Source of the DNA: Diabrotica undecimpunctata
Taxonomy: Eukaryota; Arthropoda; Insecta; Coleoptera; Chrysomelidae
DNA length: 64,000 nt
Direction of reading: 5' to 3'
Assembly: GCF_040954645.1 (NCBI RefSeq)
Contig: NC_092807.1
Span: 868,001 to 932,000 of the forward strand
Both the position numbers and the translations under genes were made by a program. Position 1 is the first letter of the stretch. Each line of letters opens with the position of its first letter. This document shows, in pieces, positions 1 through 11,465 of the stretch. The notes beneath the pieces were generated by a model. It was not told where the DNA came from. It saw only the letters and a program-made list of their open reading frames with translations, and did no database searches.

Positions 1-55
1 CACTTCATCCGATTGCTATTCCCTATTATAATACCAAAATTACTAATTAAATTAC

Positions 56-391
56 AATTTTTTGAATAAAATCCTTTATAAAAAGGTATATAAAAACCCA
101 GTTGGGCTATGTTAAATTGACAAAACGTTTTCGGAATAAGTATTCCATCATCAGTGTTCTAAAAGTATTTAACCACTTAATTAAAAAGAACATGAAATGT
201 TCTTTTTAATTAAGTGTTCATTAAGTGGTTAAATACTTTTAGGAGACTGTCATGTTAAATGTTCATTAAGTGGTTAAATACTTTTAGGACGCTGATGATG
301 GAATACTTATTCCGAAAACGTTTTGTCAATTTAACATAGCCCAACTGGGTTTTTATATACCTTTTTATAAAGGATTTTATTCAAAAATTTT
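56..391. repeat. Fold-back (inverted) repeat with hammerhead-like half motifs
   Basis: The left arm (about 56-177) reappears as its reverse complement at about 282-391. A second, inner inverted repeat is centred near 190-205 (AGAACAT / ATGTTCT), and part of the right inner arm is duplicated in tandem (209-243 and 258-292). Each outer arm contains CTGATGA followed by a short hairpin (GGAAT / ATTCC) and GAAAACGTT, resembling a hammerhead ribozyme core, but I could not find a pairing stem I. Long-terminal-like segments of Penelope-type elements often have this form. No coding sequence is present. The inverted arrangement is directly visible; the element assignment is inference. Confidence 0.75.
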
Positions 392-560
392 TAATATATG
401 GTATACAGCCAAATACAGGAACTTAGTTTCCTTGTGGATAATTAAATTACCACCCTACAATTTTATTAGTGTCAGCACACGAAGCGCCGTCTAATGCCGC
501 TCGCCGCATTTGAGTAAAGAATGTAATGAATGTAGAATCATTAAAAGAATGATTTGTATT
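392..560. other. Short stretch before the hAT pseudogene
   Basis: AT-rich sequence with no gene recognised. It may belong to the 5' region of the hAT element, but no left terminal repeat is visible. Confidence 0.4.
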
Positions 561-2503
561 ATGAAGTATTTACCTGGCCAAAATTTAGCTTTTAGGGGTG
601 ACAAAAGGTAAGCGAGGACCCGGTAGAAGGAGAATATCATGGCTGCGGAATTTAAGAACATGGTTTAAGAAAACCTCAACAGAGCTGTTTCGAGCCGCAG
701 CGAACAAGGTCATGATTGCCAATATAATTTCCAACATCCGAAACGGATAGGAACCAGAAGAAGAAGAAGGGGTGACAGTACGAATCTTTATGAGACTAAT
801 AATGGCAATTTTTTGAAATTAGTTGAAATGATTGCTAAATTCGATCTAATTATGATGGAACACCTGAGCAATATTCGAAGGTCTAAAGGGTTGTGCCGAA
901 ATATGCCTCATTACCTGAGCAATCACTTCCAAAATGAATTAATTCATTTATTTTCAAGAAATATTCAGAAAGAAATTCTGAGTTGCCTCAGAACAGCAAA
1001 ATATTACTCAATTATTTTGGATGAATCTCCAGATGCTAGCCATGTTGAGCAGCTGACGGTCATAATTCGCTTCGTTTATTGTTCTCCATATGAAGTCGAA
1101 ATTGGAGAACACTTTCTGGGTTTTTTCAAAGTTTTAAATACTAGAGAAGGGCTCTTCAATTTTTTAAAAGAAGAAATATTATCAAAATTTGAAATAAACC
1201 TTGATGACATGAGAGGTCAGGGTTACGACAATGGGGCAAATATGTCTGGCAAGCATGTGGGCCTTCAAGCTCAAATTCTACAAATTAATCCCAGAGCAAT
1301 GTTTTTGCCTTGTTCAGCTCACACTTTTAATTTAAGTGTCAACGATGCAGCTAAAATTTCATATGAGACTAGTTTTTTTTCAATTATTCAGGAGTTGTTC
1401 AATTTTTTTTCTGCTTCACCCTACAGATGGGACATTTTAAAAAGGAATGTACCAAACTCAACTTTAAAATCAGTAAGTGAAGCACGGTGGGAAAGCAGAG
1501 TCAACGCCATTCACCCTCTTAGGTTTCAATTCCTCGAAATTTGTAAAAGTTTACATGATTTGGTGGAAGATAATTCTAGAGATATGAACACGAAACTGTT
1601 AGCAAGGTCACTATTAGACAAAATTAAAACAAATGCATTTTTTCTATTATAATTTTGCATGATGTGTTAACAAAAGTTAATATAGTAAGTAAAATGGTCC
1701 AGAATCCATATACAACTTTAAATGAATGCCATACAGAAATAAAACATCTTATTATTTATTTCACTGAAAAAAGGTCAGACAAACATTTCGAGATTTTCAG
1801 GAATGAGCCTGTAACAGAAGCAGAAAAAAGTTATGTAGAGCAAACATTTCCATTATTAAGACAAAGAAAGACGAAGCTTCAATTTTCGTATGAAGGTACA
1901 GATGAAACAGTATTCGATCCAAAACAAAAATTTAAGATCAGTTTTTATTTTCAAATCTTGGACACAACAATTCAATCCCTACAAAGACGCTTTGGGGGAA
2001 TAGATAAGTGCCACGATTTATTTGGATTTTTGGGCAATTTTCAAAATCTAGATTCTGATGTGATTAAAAGATCATGTATGGATTTGGATTTAGCTTTACA
2101 AATTCAACATAAGAGAAACGTATGCAAATATACTGATGGTCTTGATTTGCGTAATGAAATTCTGTCATACAAAGTTCTTAACCCAATCACAGACTCTAGC
2201 AAAATTTCGGATTCGCCCATAGATATTTTAAATTATATAATAAAGAAAAATTTACAATCCTTGTTTCCAAATCTATTTATAGCCTTGAGAATATTCCTGA
2301 CCCTTCCAATTTCGGTGGCATCTGGCGAAAGAAGTTTTTCAAAGCTAAAGCTCATAAAAAATTATTTAAGAATGTCAATGTGCCAAGAAAATCTATCAGA
2401 TTTGGCAGTCATTTCAATTGAAAATAAAATTTGTGAAGCCATTGATCACAATGAAACGATAAATGAGCTTGCATCTGTGAAAGCACGACGTATCATGTTG
2501 TAA
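561..2503 (+). pseudogene. hAT-superfamily transposase (ZMYM1-like), 5'-truncated and broken
   Basis: Reading begins near MKYLPGQNLAFRGD (561-602), is interrupted by a LINE insertion, resumes at 777 (STNLYETNNGNFLKLVEMI) and runs to a stop at 1650-1652. After a frameshift it continues from about 1655 to 2503. The second part ends in the hAT C-terminal dimerisation domain (LTLPISVASGERSFSKLKLI). This is the DUF4371/hAT type found in ZMYM1-like transposon proteins, which bind element ends and catalyse cut-and-paste transposition in the nucleus. The N-terminal zinc-finger portion is missing. Because of the LINE insertion, the frameshift near a T run around 1640 and the truncation, this copy cannot make transposase. 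The first reading frame shows no host-gene features such as introns. Confidence 0.9.
594..777 (+). mobile_element. LINE 3' fragment inserted in the hAT gene, 10-bp target duplication
   Basis: The 10-bp sequence AGGGGTGACA occurs at 594-603 and 768-777 and brackets 604-767. The insert reads in one frame as the C-terminus of a LINE reverse-transcriptase ORF (GRRRISWLRNLRTWF...LFRAAANKV...) with a stop and then a GAA-repeat tail (755-767). Removing one duplicate restores the hAT frame exactly. This is therefore a 5'-truncated, target-primed insertion younger than the hAT element. Confidence 0.92.
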
Positions 2504-2879
2504 TTCCAATATTTGTTATTTAATTATTTTTCACTTGGTATATATGTAGTATTTAATAAAGTTTTTTTGCATTGAGAGTATCTCCTTTCCGTTATTGTTT
2601 CATGTTATATTGCAGAATGCCTTATTAATTTGCGAATTGAGTGTTTTCTTTCTTACCGTTAACTTATATAATAATATTGTTTTAAAATGACCTTTTTTCT
2701 TCATTTAATTTTGAAAATAAAACCTTTTTTTCAAACATGGTTCGTTTTATTTTTCTTTTTACATTCATATCGTATTTTCAATCATATCACAAGAACATAT
2801 TATGATATAGGTATAACGTAATATGGGGGCGCACAAAAAATCCTGCACGCAGGCGCTCACTACCCTAGGAACGGGCCTG
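2504..2879 (+). mobile_element. 3' part and probable right terminal repeat of the hAT element
   Basis: This stretch follows the hAT stop and holds a possible poly(A) signal (AATAAAG near 2556). It ends with a GC-richer block (2825-2879) whose reverse complement begins CAGGCCCGTTCC, the form of a hAT terminal inverted repeat. No matching left end is visible, so the boundary is inferred. Confidence 0.5.
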
Positions 2880-2960
2880 CTCCTTACCACAGAATTTAAA
2901 TCCCAAACGTGGTCTGTAATAGATAAGAAAGGTACTTCGAAGATACTCTTCAATGCTCTG

Positions 2961-3060
2961 GGTATAGAATAGAAATAGGTATTCTTTATTGTCATTGAAA
3001 ATTGTACAATTTTATTCTCAAAGTTTACAAAAAGTCAGAGAATAAAAATAATAATTTACT
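2961..3060 (-). mobile_element. LINE 3' tail (same family as 62472-62550)
   Basis: Read on the minus strand, this ends in AATAAAGAATA and a short ATTCT-type repeat. Almost the same sequence, including ATTGTACAATTTT, occurs near 62490-62560 downstream of a Jockey/CR1-like reverse-transcriptase fragment, which identifies both as the 3' end of one LINE family. Sequence from 3060 to 3440 shows no recognisable gene. Confidence 0.6.
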
Positions 3061-3447
3061 TGTTATAAATGAACTTGGCTGTATATGTTGCTAATTGAGT
3101 TTTTTCTTTTTAGTTTGGAATTATGGATGTGAAAACATGTACATTTATTTTCCAGCGAAGATTCTGACGTGATTTTTGATAATTTTTCATCAAAGATACT
3201 GAACGCTACAGCTAAGGCAACTCTTATTTTACAATGTGAGACACACGACGCTGAAGATATGTTCTCGACGAGCGATGATAAACTTCTAATAAATGTGGGC
3301 CGTTTTTCCTTCAATTTTACCTTGCAAAATGCATTGGAATAGCTCATATCTGCCTTGATTTCACGTTTCACGGTTACACGTAACAATTGAGGAGCCTTAT
3401 TTTTGTTTCTAGGGTGAGGTCATGGATCTTAAACACAGAGCTCATAG

Positions 3448-3770
3448 TCAAGAATGAAATTTTTGCTTTGCGATGAGACATTTAATTTCTTGGGTATTGT
3501 CCCACGACTCATTGATCATAGTTCTCAAGTAGTTGTACTGTGAGACACGTTCAATTCTTATTTGGTTCACATACAGATTTGCTCCAGTTATATTTTCCTT
3601 GCTAATGAGCATTAGCTTGGTTTTACTGGTGTTTATATCCAGTCCATATGTTCTACTTGTTTCCGTTATTTTGTTCATAAAGCTTTCCCTTTTATGGTAT
3701 TGGAAAACACTATTGTATTATCTGCACACCGCAGGTTATTGAGCTTGACTCCATTTATTATGTACTAAGG
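3448..3770 (-). pseudogene. LINE reverse transcriptase fragment with a degenerate active site
   Basis: On the minus strand the sequence reads GVKLNNLRCADNTIVFSN, then MNKITETSRTYGLDINTSKTK and the LINE thumb-like region (RIERVSQYNYLRTMINESWD). These are the YADD-to-LG block region of non-LTR reverse transcriptases. The catalytic YADD has become CADN, and a frameshift lies near 3678. Upstream palm motifs are missing. It is a dead 5'-truncated copy. Confidence 0.75.
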
Positions 3771-3843
3771 TAACTTGTCCCAAGATAAAAATAAAGAAAA
3801 TAAGTGCTACTGTGAGAGTGCCATCGATTTCTTTACACTTTTT

Positions 3844-5384
3844 TGTGTGAGAATTTCTTTGAATACATAAAAGACGAGACTATAAAGTATGCCCGACACA
3901 AAAATACAAACACATCATTTGAGGTTACGATTGAAGAACTCAAAGTATTCTTTGCAATTCTACTGATTTCTAGTTATTCTTAAAGGCCAATAAAAGATAT
4001 GTACTGGAGTTTGGATTTGGATCTCAGAAACGAGGCAATCGCCAACGCAATGTCGAGAAATAGGTTTAGAAAAATATTGCAAAATTTACACTTTTTAAGA
4101 TCACTCAGCTACAAATGATAAGTTTGCTCAAATAATACCACTCATAGAACATTTATCAGTCAGTATCTGTTGATGAATCCATGGTACCGTACTACAGTTA
4201 CAATAGCTGTAAACAGCGTATTCAAGGGAAACCTATTAGATATGGGTTTAAATTTTGGTCTGAGAATGTATCAAATGGTTATTTTGTGGGTACCGAACCT
4301 TACTAGGAGAGAGTAACTTGGGGCTAGGTGGATCTGTAGTTACAACTTTTGTCAAGAGGATGAAACATAATTTTCCAGATCAAAAATTTTATTTTTTTAT
4401 TGACAACTTTTTTACTGGACTTCCACTGATAAGGGCCATGAGTGAATTGGGATATGGTTGCATAGGCACCATTAGACATAATAGAATTGGGAAATGCGCG
4501 TTGAATAAAAACGTAATGAAAAATCAGTTAGAGGATCCATATACAAGTTCTAATGAAGATATAATAATTATCCAAAGGAATAAGGAAAGATAATGCCATC
4601 GTTCACGTGGCTTCAAATTGTTATGGCGTTCAACCTACAAAATCGGTACGTCGTTATTCTGCAGCAAAAAAAAGTATATAATGGTAGATATTTCGTACGA
4701 AATTCAACAATATAACACTCATATGGGAGGTACTGATTTAATGGATAGAAATATCGCTAACTATAGACCAAAACTGCGTAACAATAAATGGTGGTGGCAA
4801 ATTTTTGTTCACCTTTTGTCTGCTTCAATCTCTAACACCACAATAAAATTCAATCTAACGCTGATGAATTTGTTGAAAGTATGCATCAATTGAATTTATT
4901 AGGGTTTATAAGAAACATTGTGACAACATATTATCTACTACTCAACCATCGACAATCAAAACCTGATAAGACAAAGTTGGGAACATTATTTCCAAAAATT
5001 CCAGGATCTGTTTCACAAAATATGTCGGTTCTGCATTACCCAATTTCCTTACAACAAAACAGATGCAAAATTTGTAAAACAAACACAACTTTTGGATGCG
5101 GTATTTGTAAAATTAATGAACATCCTATTAATTGTTTCAAATCTTTTCATGAAAAAACATATAGATCCTCTCAAAAAGTTAACATTTTTTTATCAATAAA
5201 TGTTTATGTTTAAATGGACGTTGTTGATTGTTTATTACATACTTATGGCCATGTTCCAAAATAATTTTTAGACACAGGACAATTGTGAAAAAATTTACAA
5301 CATTTTTCTATAAGTTTAGAACATAAAATTGACCTGTAGGCGCTATAAAATTTAAAAAATGAAGTTTGACAGCGAATGGGTTAA
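3844..5384 (+). pseudogene. piggyBac-family transposase remnant
   Basis: Scattered frames reconstruct a piggyBac DDE transposase order. A segment with IEELKVFFAILLI (about 3925-3965) precedes SVDESMVPYYSYN (first catalytic Asp, about 4165), then FYFFIDNFFTGLPL (second Asp, about 4386-4430), then NTHMGGTDLMDRNIANYRP (third Asp, about 4710-4770), and last a C-terminal Cys-rich zinc domain (CKIC...CGIC...CFKSFH, about 5060-5150). All three aspartates survive, but stops and frameshifts separate the parts. The right end reads ...CGAATGGG followed by TTAA (5381-5384), which is the expected piggyBac target site. The left end is not visible. The family makes footprint-free cut-and-paste transposase; this copy is inactive. 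Confidence 0.88.
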
Positions 5385-5814
5385 TAGGATCATAGGGAGT
5401 TCGGAGTTAGACTTCTATAGGTTATTTTAAATCGAACTCTCAGTCGTTATTGTAGTATTGGTTGCATACCTTACATAAACAAGAAGTAAAATTTCGTTTC
5501 CACACCCCATAAAACCCCACCACAACACTGACGCACCCAGGGGGGGTTTTGGCGTTAAAACTCCCCTTAGGGCACTATTTCAACACTGTTATTGCTTGTC
5601 AAATTTAACGTGATACTTGGCCGATTTAAAATTAGGCTCCACCCACGATGCGCATTCCACAACACAATTCGACCTTATTATTTCTTTGCTCTTCGAAGTG
5701 CAAGATACTTGTATAGTCTGCGACAAAGTTTTTTTTTATTTTATAGTTTTTAGTATATTATTTAATAGATTTGACTTTTTAAATAATTATTGTTAAGTAT
5801 TTTAAATTATAAAC
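5385..5814. other. No gene; G/C-run sequence upstream of a transposase remnant
   Basis: No coding sequence recognised. It includes a run of seven G followed by TTTT near 5541-5552 and may be the leading non-coding part of the following transposase copy, but I see no inverted repeat that proves this. Confidence 0.4.
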
Positions 5815-6321
5815 ATGGATTTTCATTCAAAATTAGAAGGCAAAGTTTTGTCTGGACAAATGAAGAAATGGTTAAGACAAAAGAACATTTTCATTTCAGA
5901 CGAAATGATAAAAGCAGAATTATATAATCTAATAAAAATTCACAAGAAATAAAACTTATGAAATAGATCAAATTATGAAAAATGCAGGTCACTCTGTCTT
6001 AAGACTACCTCCCTACCACCCGGACTTAAATCAAATTAAGTTAGTGTGGGCTGCTCTAAAACAATATGTGGCAAATAAAAATGTAGATTTTAAATTTAAA
6101 ATGTTGAAACATATTGTGATGAGTTTTTCTGCAAATTTTCCCAAGATGAGTGGAAAAAATATTGCGAGCATGCTATTTCTTATGAGCGTTATTATATGCA
6201 AAAGGAACCAGCTCTAGACTTAATTGTAGACGATTTAATAATACATTTGCAGAAAGATAGTGACACTGATAATGTGGATTCTTTAAAAAATAGTAGTTCG
6301 GAGACAGAAGACGAACTTTAA
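5815..6321 (+). pseudogene. DDE endonuclease (Tc1/IS630-like) transposase, internally deleted and frameshifted
   Basis: An ATG at 5815 opens MDFHSKLEGKV, followed by QMKKWLRQKNIFISDEMIKA. One frameshift near 5950 leads into YEIDQIMKNAGHSVLRLPPYHPDLN, with the final catalytic block PPYHPDLNQIKLVW in which the usual Glu is Lys. A second shift near 6110-6120 leads into FCKFSQDEWKKYCEHAISYERYY and the acidic end SSSETEDEL with stop 6319-6321. The first two catalytic residues fall in the missing part. A fragment of the same family lies at 24830-25190 on the other strand. Not functional. Confidence 0.82.
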
Positions 6322-6865
6322 TTTTAATCTTATCTTTTGCGGTGAGTTATTAAATTAACAACTCAGTCACTATTTGAGATATATTTTATCTCAGATACTA
6401 AGGAAGCTATTTGGACCAACCCAATGCAGCGATAGTTCGTGGAGAATTAAAATGAACCACGAGCTGGATGAACTAATGCAGAGCGCAGATATTGTCAGAT
6501 TTGTAAAATCACAAAGACTAAACTGGCTTGGTCACCTAGAAAGAATGCCAGACAATCGAGCTGTAAAAGTAGTCCAGAGATGGAAGCCCCAAGGAAACAG
6601 AACAAGAGGAAGGCCCCGTAAAAGATGGATAGACGACGTAGAGAGGGATCTTAAAACCATGAACATCAGGCAGTGGCGAAGGAAAGTATCCGACAGGGCA
6701 GAATGGAAGAACATTGTTAAGCAGGCCAAGACTCACAAAGGGTTGTAGCGCCATTAGAAGAAGAAGAAGAAGTTCGGAGACAGAAGACGAACTTTAATTT
6801 TAATCTTATCTTTTGCGGTGAGTTATTAAATTAACAACTCAGTCACTATTTGAGATATATTTTAT
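6295..6865 (+). mobile_element. LINE 3' fragment bracketed by a 95-bp direct repeat
   Basis: Positions 6295-6389 and 6771-6865 are identical as read by eye over 95 bases and carry the last codons and 3' flank of the preceding transposase. Between them, 6390-6770 reads as the C-terminus of a LINE ORF2 (FVKSQRLNWLGHLERMPDNR...RGRPRKRWIDDVERD) with stop and a GAA-repeat tail (about 6757-6770). The layout is that of a target-primed insertion whose duplication is far longer than the 7-13 bp seen for other LINE tails in this window. Confidence 0.85.
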
Positions 6866-7813
6866 ACGATATATTTCTACAAAATCTCCTTACAAAAATA
6901 AAATATTCGGGAAAGTCTATAAAGTTATACAGTTTAGTACCTAAATACCGGATGTTGACAGCCATCCCAACGGGGCTGATATTATTCTATTGTAAAGAAA
7001 TAAACAACAGATTAAAATATTTATGACTTACTAAAATGCTAAAATGCCGAAGATCCGAAGAATAAAAGTATATGACTATAATATAAAATATTACGACAAC
7101 TCTAGTATAAAAATTAAGTAATAAATGTTTCGTCGGTATGTTCCAGGTATAAGATAAACTACTGTTCTTTTATTCTTATACAGTTTACTGTAACGCAAAT
7201 ATAAAGCTTTCATCTCTGCCAATATTCCTCTTATAAAATTACAGAACGAGACATTTATAGAAGTGTTCAAAAAAACTGCCACTTCAACATGACTGAATGG
7301 TCAATATTAATGAGTCAAATAAATATAATTATTAGAAGAATTTTTTAGCAAGTAACAAAAACAAAATATTTTGTATTTTGAGAAAAATTTCCGAAGGAAA
7401 AATTGAAACGTCAAAATAACATACAATATAGACATATAATAGAAGTTCCATTAATAAATAAGGTCACTCTCTGTAAACTTGTAGTATGGTATGGAGTGTA
7501 CCAACGAGGCGAAGAGACCGAGCGCATTATGTATCTCTTTTCCTCCGAATGCGTTCTCACTTAATTTTCTACGCAAGTGGACAAATTTGTCAAGTATCAC
7601 CTTAAATTTGACAAGCTGTACTCACAAATTTTTTTAAGGACTCAACATAGAGGTAGCATAAAAAAAATTTCGATGCCCAACCAAATCCCCCCCCCCCCCC
7701 TCACAGGAACATGGTGCGCCAATACACCGCAAGTCATAATTATATCAGTTGCATAACATATAGGAACAATAATTAAATAAAATAAAACAAATTTATCGAA
7801 ATTTAAATATTTA
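6866..7813. other. No gene; contains a dispersed hairpin repeat and a poly-C run
   Basis: About 7275-7425 is a dispersed repeat also found inverted at 15530-15770; it contains TGAGAA, a hairpin (TTTCC GAA GGAAA) and GAAACGTC. A run of about 14 C lies near 7687-7700. No protein-coding gene was recognised. Confidence 0.55.
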
Positions 7814-10800
7814 TTATGTACTTTTACGTCCATATTTATATTGAAACCTAAGCTGTCCTATATTCGTCACGCTAAAAACGGAAGGCGTCCATTCTACATA
7901 AAAATAATTGTTTGTGTTGTCACTTTCGTCCACTGTTGATTGGCCCACGTTGATAAAGTATATAAACGGACAAAGAAAGGATTCGTCTTCGTTATCGTCG
8001 TTTTCGTCAAATTCAACATAGCCCTTTTCGTCGTTATGGACGAACTTCTTGGAAATTTTCAATTTAATCTAAGAACAAAAATGTTATCAATAAAAAAGTT
8101 ATTTTAGAGGAAAATTAATAAGTTTTCAAATACCTACATAAACGATTTGCTAAATAAACGTTACTTAAAAAATCTTAAATGAACTGCTGTAAAAATAGAA
8201 TAGGAATTTGACTTAGTAACAAAATTAGATGGACTTAACTAAAAAAACTAAAAAAATAGTAAATAACTAATTCGGTATTAGTTCATGTAAGTTTTAAATT
8301 GTTTAGAACATATCAGGACTGAAAGTACGAGCATCTTCCCATATCAGTTGGTTCACCTATGATATTTGCAGTTTCGATTACAATTTACGCTGAGCTTTAT
8401 TTTTGTTATCTAAAATTTAATTTTCTTAATAATATCAAGCTGTTTGCTTCGCAAGTTTTAGGAAGCACAGTGGGAAAAATTTGAATTCGGTTTCGCCAGG
8501 TAGAAATCGTTTGATTTCTCTTTTTGTTTTTAGATGGCGTAGTAACGTCCGTATATAGTTATTTTGATAAATATTGTCTAGGACAGGAAAGATTTTTGTT
8601 TTGTTTCAGAGTAGTGGCTATACCGCTCTGAGGAGACCTAAATAGGTCGAAATACGTATAAGCGGCTGTCGCTGCCCTGTATCAAAACAAAAATCTAATA
8701 CCGTCATTATGTTTTAATTTTCTTATATCAATCTAACGTTGGGCCAACGGATATTGGAGGGGGCTCGTAGTTCACAACAGTTCGGTCGTTTTATTGTTTT
8801 AAAGCAGTTCAGAAACCTTTTAAATACTTCAAACAAATTAAACAACTGTTATAAACCATATATAACAATTAGTAGTAGGATTGAACCATTTACACAGTTC
8901 AATAATAATTTAAGACTAATTTAGAACGGCTCAAAACATTTCAAAATTTAATTTGCAACAGTCAACATGAGTTCTGAAAAAGTTCAGTGCTTATTACACT
9001 CTCCAGAATAATTCAGATTTGTTCACGAACTTTCAGAATATGTAAAGCTGTTGGAAGAAGCTAAAAACACTCCGTAATATCCTTAAAAAAATCAAGATAC
9101 TGTTCCAAGCAATCTAAAAGAGTTTATATATAAAAAAGATAATGATCAAACAAATGAATCATCTGCAATTGAAAATTAATTAATAAAAAACAATTACTTA
9201 AAAACTAATCTTAATTTTTTTTGTATTTACTTACCTTTGGTGTATCAAAAATTTCCTTTAGATGTAGTATGTTCATTATGTAATATGCTGAACTGTTTCC
9301 CGTTTGAACAACTTCATATATACTCGGAATCCGTTTTGCGAAATAATTGTAGAAATCCTAAAATTAAATATTTGTTAATACATATTTTGACTGTAACAAA
9401 AAATATTTAAAATTGATGAAAAGTATTCTCTGAGCTTCATTCAAACAATTATTTAACATCAATTTAGTAAAAAATAAATACAATAAGCAAAAATGTCACA
9501 CCTCTGGTATTTGAAGAATGGTAGTATTCACCATACCATAGTTCTCAAACTGCATAGTGCGATTTATGGACTCTGTTACAAAGGACAACCAATCTACGAA
9601 CCCCCATGAGACCACATCGTTCGATTTTGGTGTCTCTTCCAGTACTTTTATTTCGATTGGCAAAATTTTTGGCATTATTTTTTGGCATTGCTTTAATGTT
9701 TCTTTTTTTCTATGTAATATCAAGTTCTAAAAATTGAAAATCAATCATTATATTGCAGGACTTTTAGAAACTTGCATTTTTTTATTTAAATTTTCTTCCC
9801 CAAACAACAGTAAACAAGAAAAAAGTCAGTACCAGTTGTATTTTTATAACCATTTGAGATTTTTAGCAGTACTAAGGAACCAGTTTTTTGTAATTTGTTT
9901 ATAATTCTGAAAGATTATTGGATAAACCTAACATTACCAAAACTTCAATGTAACATATAAACTTGTCCTGATACATTTTAAAGTGTATACTTACAATACA
10001 AACACTTGTATTGAATAATATATGAAAATATAAATGAAATAGGGTTAATCTAACAATCCTTAACAAATATCATTTTTTCACCTACCTTTTTCACTATTTT
10101 AGAACTGTTTTTCCTATTTACTAGATTTATTGCATGCTTATTTAAATGCCTACATTTATCATTTTGCATAACTTTGTTTGAATCAGTCAGTAAGACCTTA
10201 TCTTTAGGTTGTGTATTCTGGAAAACCTTTTCTGTATCAGCAACATTAAAATCGTTTGGATCAGTAGAACGTTTGGGATCTACCTTCTCAGTAACTTTTA
10301 TTGAATCATTATCACTAGATTTAACATTTTGACAGGTATTATTATTATTTGAACCTGTAAAAAGATTCTTAACTAAGACATGTTAAATATTTAATTCAAT
10401 ATAGGCAAAAATTTTTATTTCCTACCTAAAAATGAAAATTCGTTTCTGAGAATATTTGTAAATTCATCACTTAATCTGTGATCACTTGCTAGGGCCCATA
10501 GGCATGCATAGTAGTGGATGCATTTGTATTTTACATTGTCAAATCCTTCACCAGAAAGTTCTGACACTATAAACAAAAAATAATATATATAAAATAAAAT
10601 AAGTTTTTAACAGTAGGAAGTATTTTTATGATAATATTTAATATAGCTATTATATTTTTAAGTCAATTTCTTGATTCTTTTATATCTAGAAGTTGTATCT
10701 ACTAACTTTTAGTTAAAATAGTAAAAAATACGAACCTGAAAATTCAGAACAACTGCAATAGAACTTTTCGTACACATCCTTTCCTTTTCCTTTAATAAAT

Positions 10801-11465
10801 GTGAAATGTAGGTACCCTAAAGGATGCTTAGCACTAGCTTGACATTTAACAGCCATAACTGTCTTGGAAACTCTTTGTACAAATACTCCTTCTTTTTCAG
10901 AGTCAAATGAACACAATTTCTCCTTAATATCATCTCTAATGTTTAAAGAACTGAGAACTGAAGGTTTAAGTTCCATGGGAGTAGCCTTATTCTGGCTTTT
11001 CAGCGCAGACCTAATATGAGTACAGAAAAGAAGTTTTTTTGAATCTGATTCAGTACCTTCTTCGTGGCACTTTAGAATTGAGTTGTCGAAGGAATTTTTA
11101 CAAGAATCAACAAAACAAAGTGCTACATCGGAGTAGACATGTGGGTCTTCGTTCGAGCAGGATTGCAGAAGTGGTAATTGTACAAAAGCTCTATAATTGG
11201 GCCCCATATCCCATATTTTCACAGAAAACAGCTGCTTTTCTGTATTTGTTAATAATTTCACTGCATCTACATTTACAACATTGCAATTTTTATTCTTACA
11301 CACTGAACTTCTAGTACCATTATAGGTGCCACAGCGAGCGCACTTTTTGATGCCCCGTTTTGTTGATTTTCCAAGGCCTGAAAGGAGCTTTTGGGGATAC
11401 TCAGTAAAATCCTCTGACATTGTTAATAAAGTTGTATACAGTGGTCTCTTTTGACTAGGAATCAT
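7814..11465 (-). CDS. C2orf42: C2orf42 homologue, six exons, complete
   Basis: Coding exons on the minus strand: 10736-11465, 10426-10566, 10086-10354, 9502-9726, 9235-9357, 7814-8068. All have GT/AG borders and compatible phases, giving 581 codons; the human protein has about 574 residues. The N-terminus resembles C2orf42: GLGKSTKRGIKKCARCGTYN with a CxxC...CxxxxC putative zinc site. FYCSC...KCIHYYAC keeps a CxC-xn-CxH arrangement like a SWIM zinc motif. The C-terminus retains VEWTPSVFSV...IGQLRFQYKYG. A second in-frame Met (11420) better matches the vertebrate start. Function of the family is not established. A poly(A) signal AATAAA (7810-7815) overlaps the stop codon. Introns 2 and 3 are short (about 70 bp); intron 5 (8069-9234) carries a hammerhead repeat. 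Confidence 0.93.
8441..8710 (+). repeat. Hammerhead-bearing dispersed repeat in a C2orf42 intron
   Basis: Two blocks, 8441-8530 and 8590-8700, are each closely similar to blocks at 59022-59125 and 58800-58925, but in the opposite order at that second locus. The second block has flanking inverted arms (GATTTTTGTTTTG at 8591 and CAAAACAAAAATC near 8684). It holds the ribozyme annotated separately. Swapped block order is what a tandem or circular repeat unit opened at different points would give. Confidence 0.75.
8611..8675 (+). ncRNA. Type-I hammerhead ribozyme (candidate self-cleaving RNA)
   Basis: Stem I distal GTAGT (8611-8615) pairs with GCTGC (8671-8675); proximal CCGCT (8623-8627) pairs with AGCGG (8661-8665). 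The conserved core CTGAGGA is 8628-8634, stem II GACCT/AGGTC is 8635-8639/8644-8648, and GAAA is 8649-8652. A minimal stem III (ATACGTAT, 8652-8659) is followed by A8660, so cleavage is predicted after 8660. All core positions fit CUGANGA...GAAA...UH. The very short stem III matches hammerheads reported from Penelope-like elements and animal retrozymes. Confidence 0.8.
8711..9234. other. Rest of C2orf42 intron 5; no gene
   Basis: AT-rich. A short stop-broken reading frame (8967 onward, MSSEKVQCLLHSPE then stop) is probably repeat debris; nothing recognised. Confidence 0.4.

Noticed and set aside
2765..3386. Two minus-strand frames of 76 and 107 codons
   Set aside because: They cross a hAT terminal repeat and a LINE tail and resemble no protein.
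6374..6748. A host gene with an RGRPRKRW motif
   Set aside because: The motif and neighbours are the ORF2 C-terminus of a LINE, with tail and target duplication.
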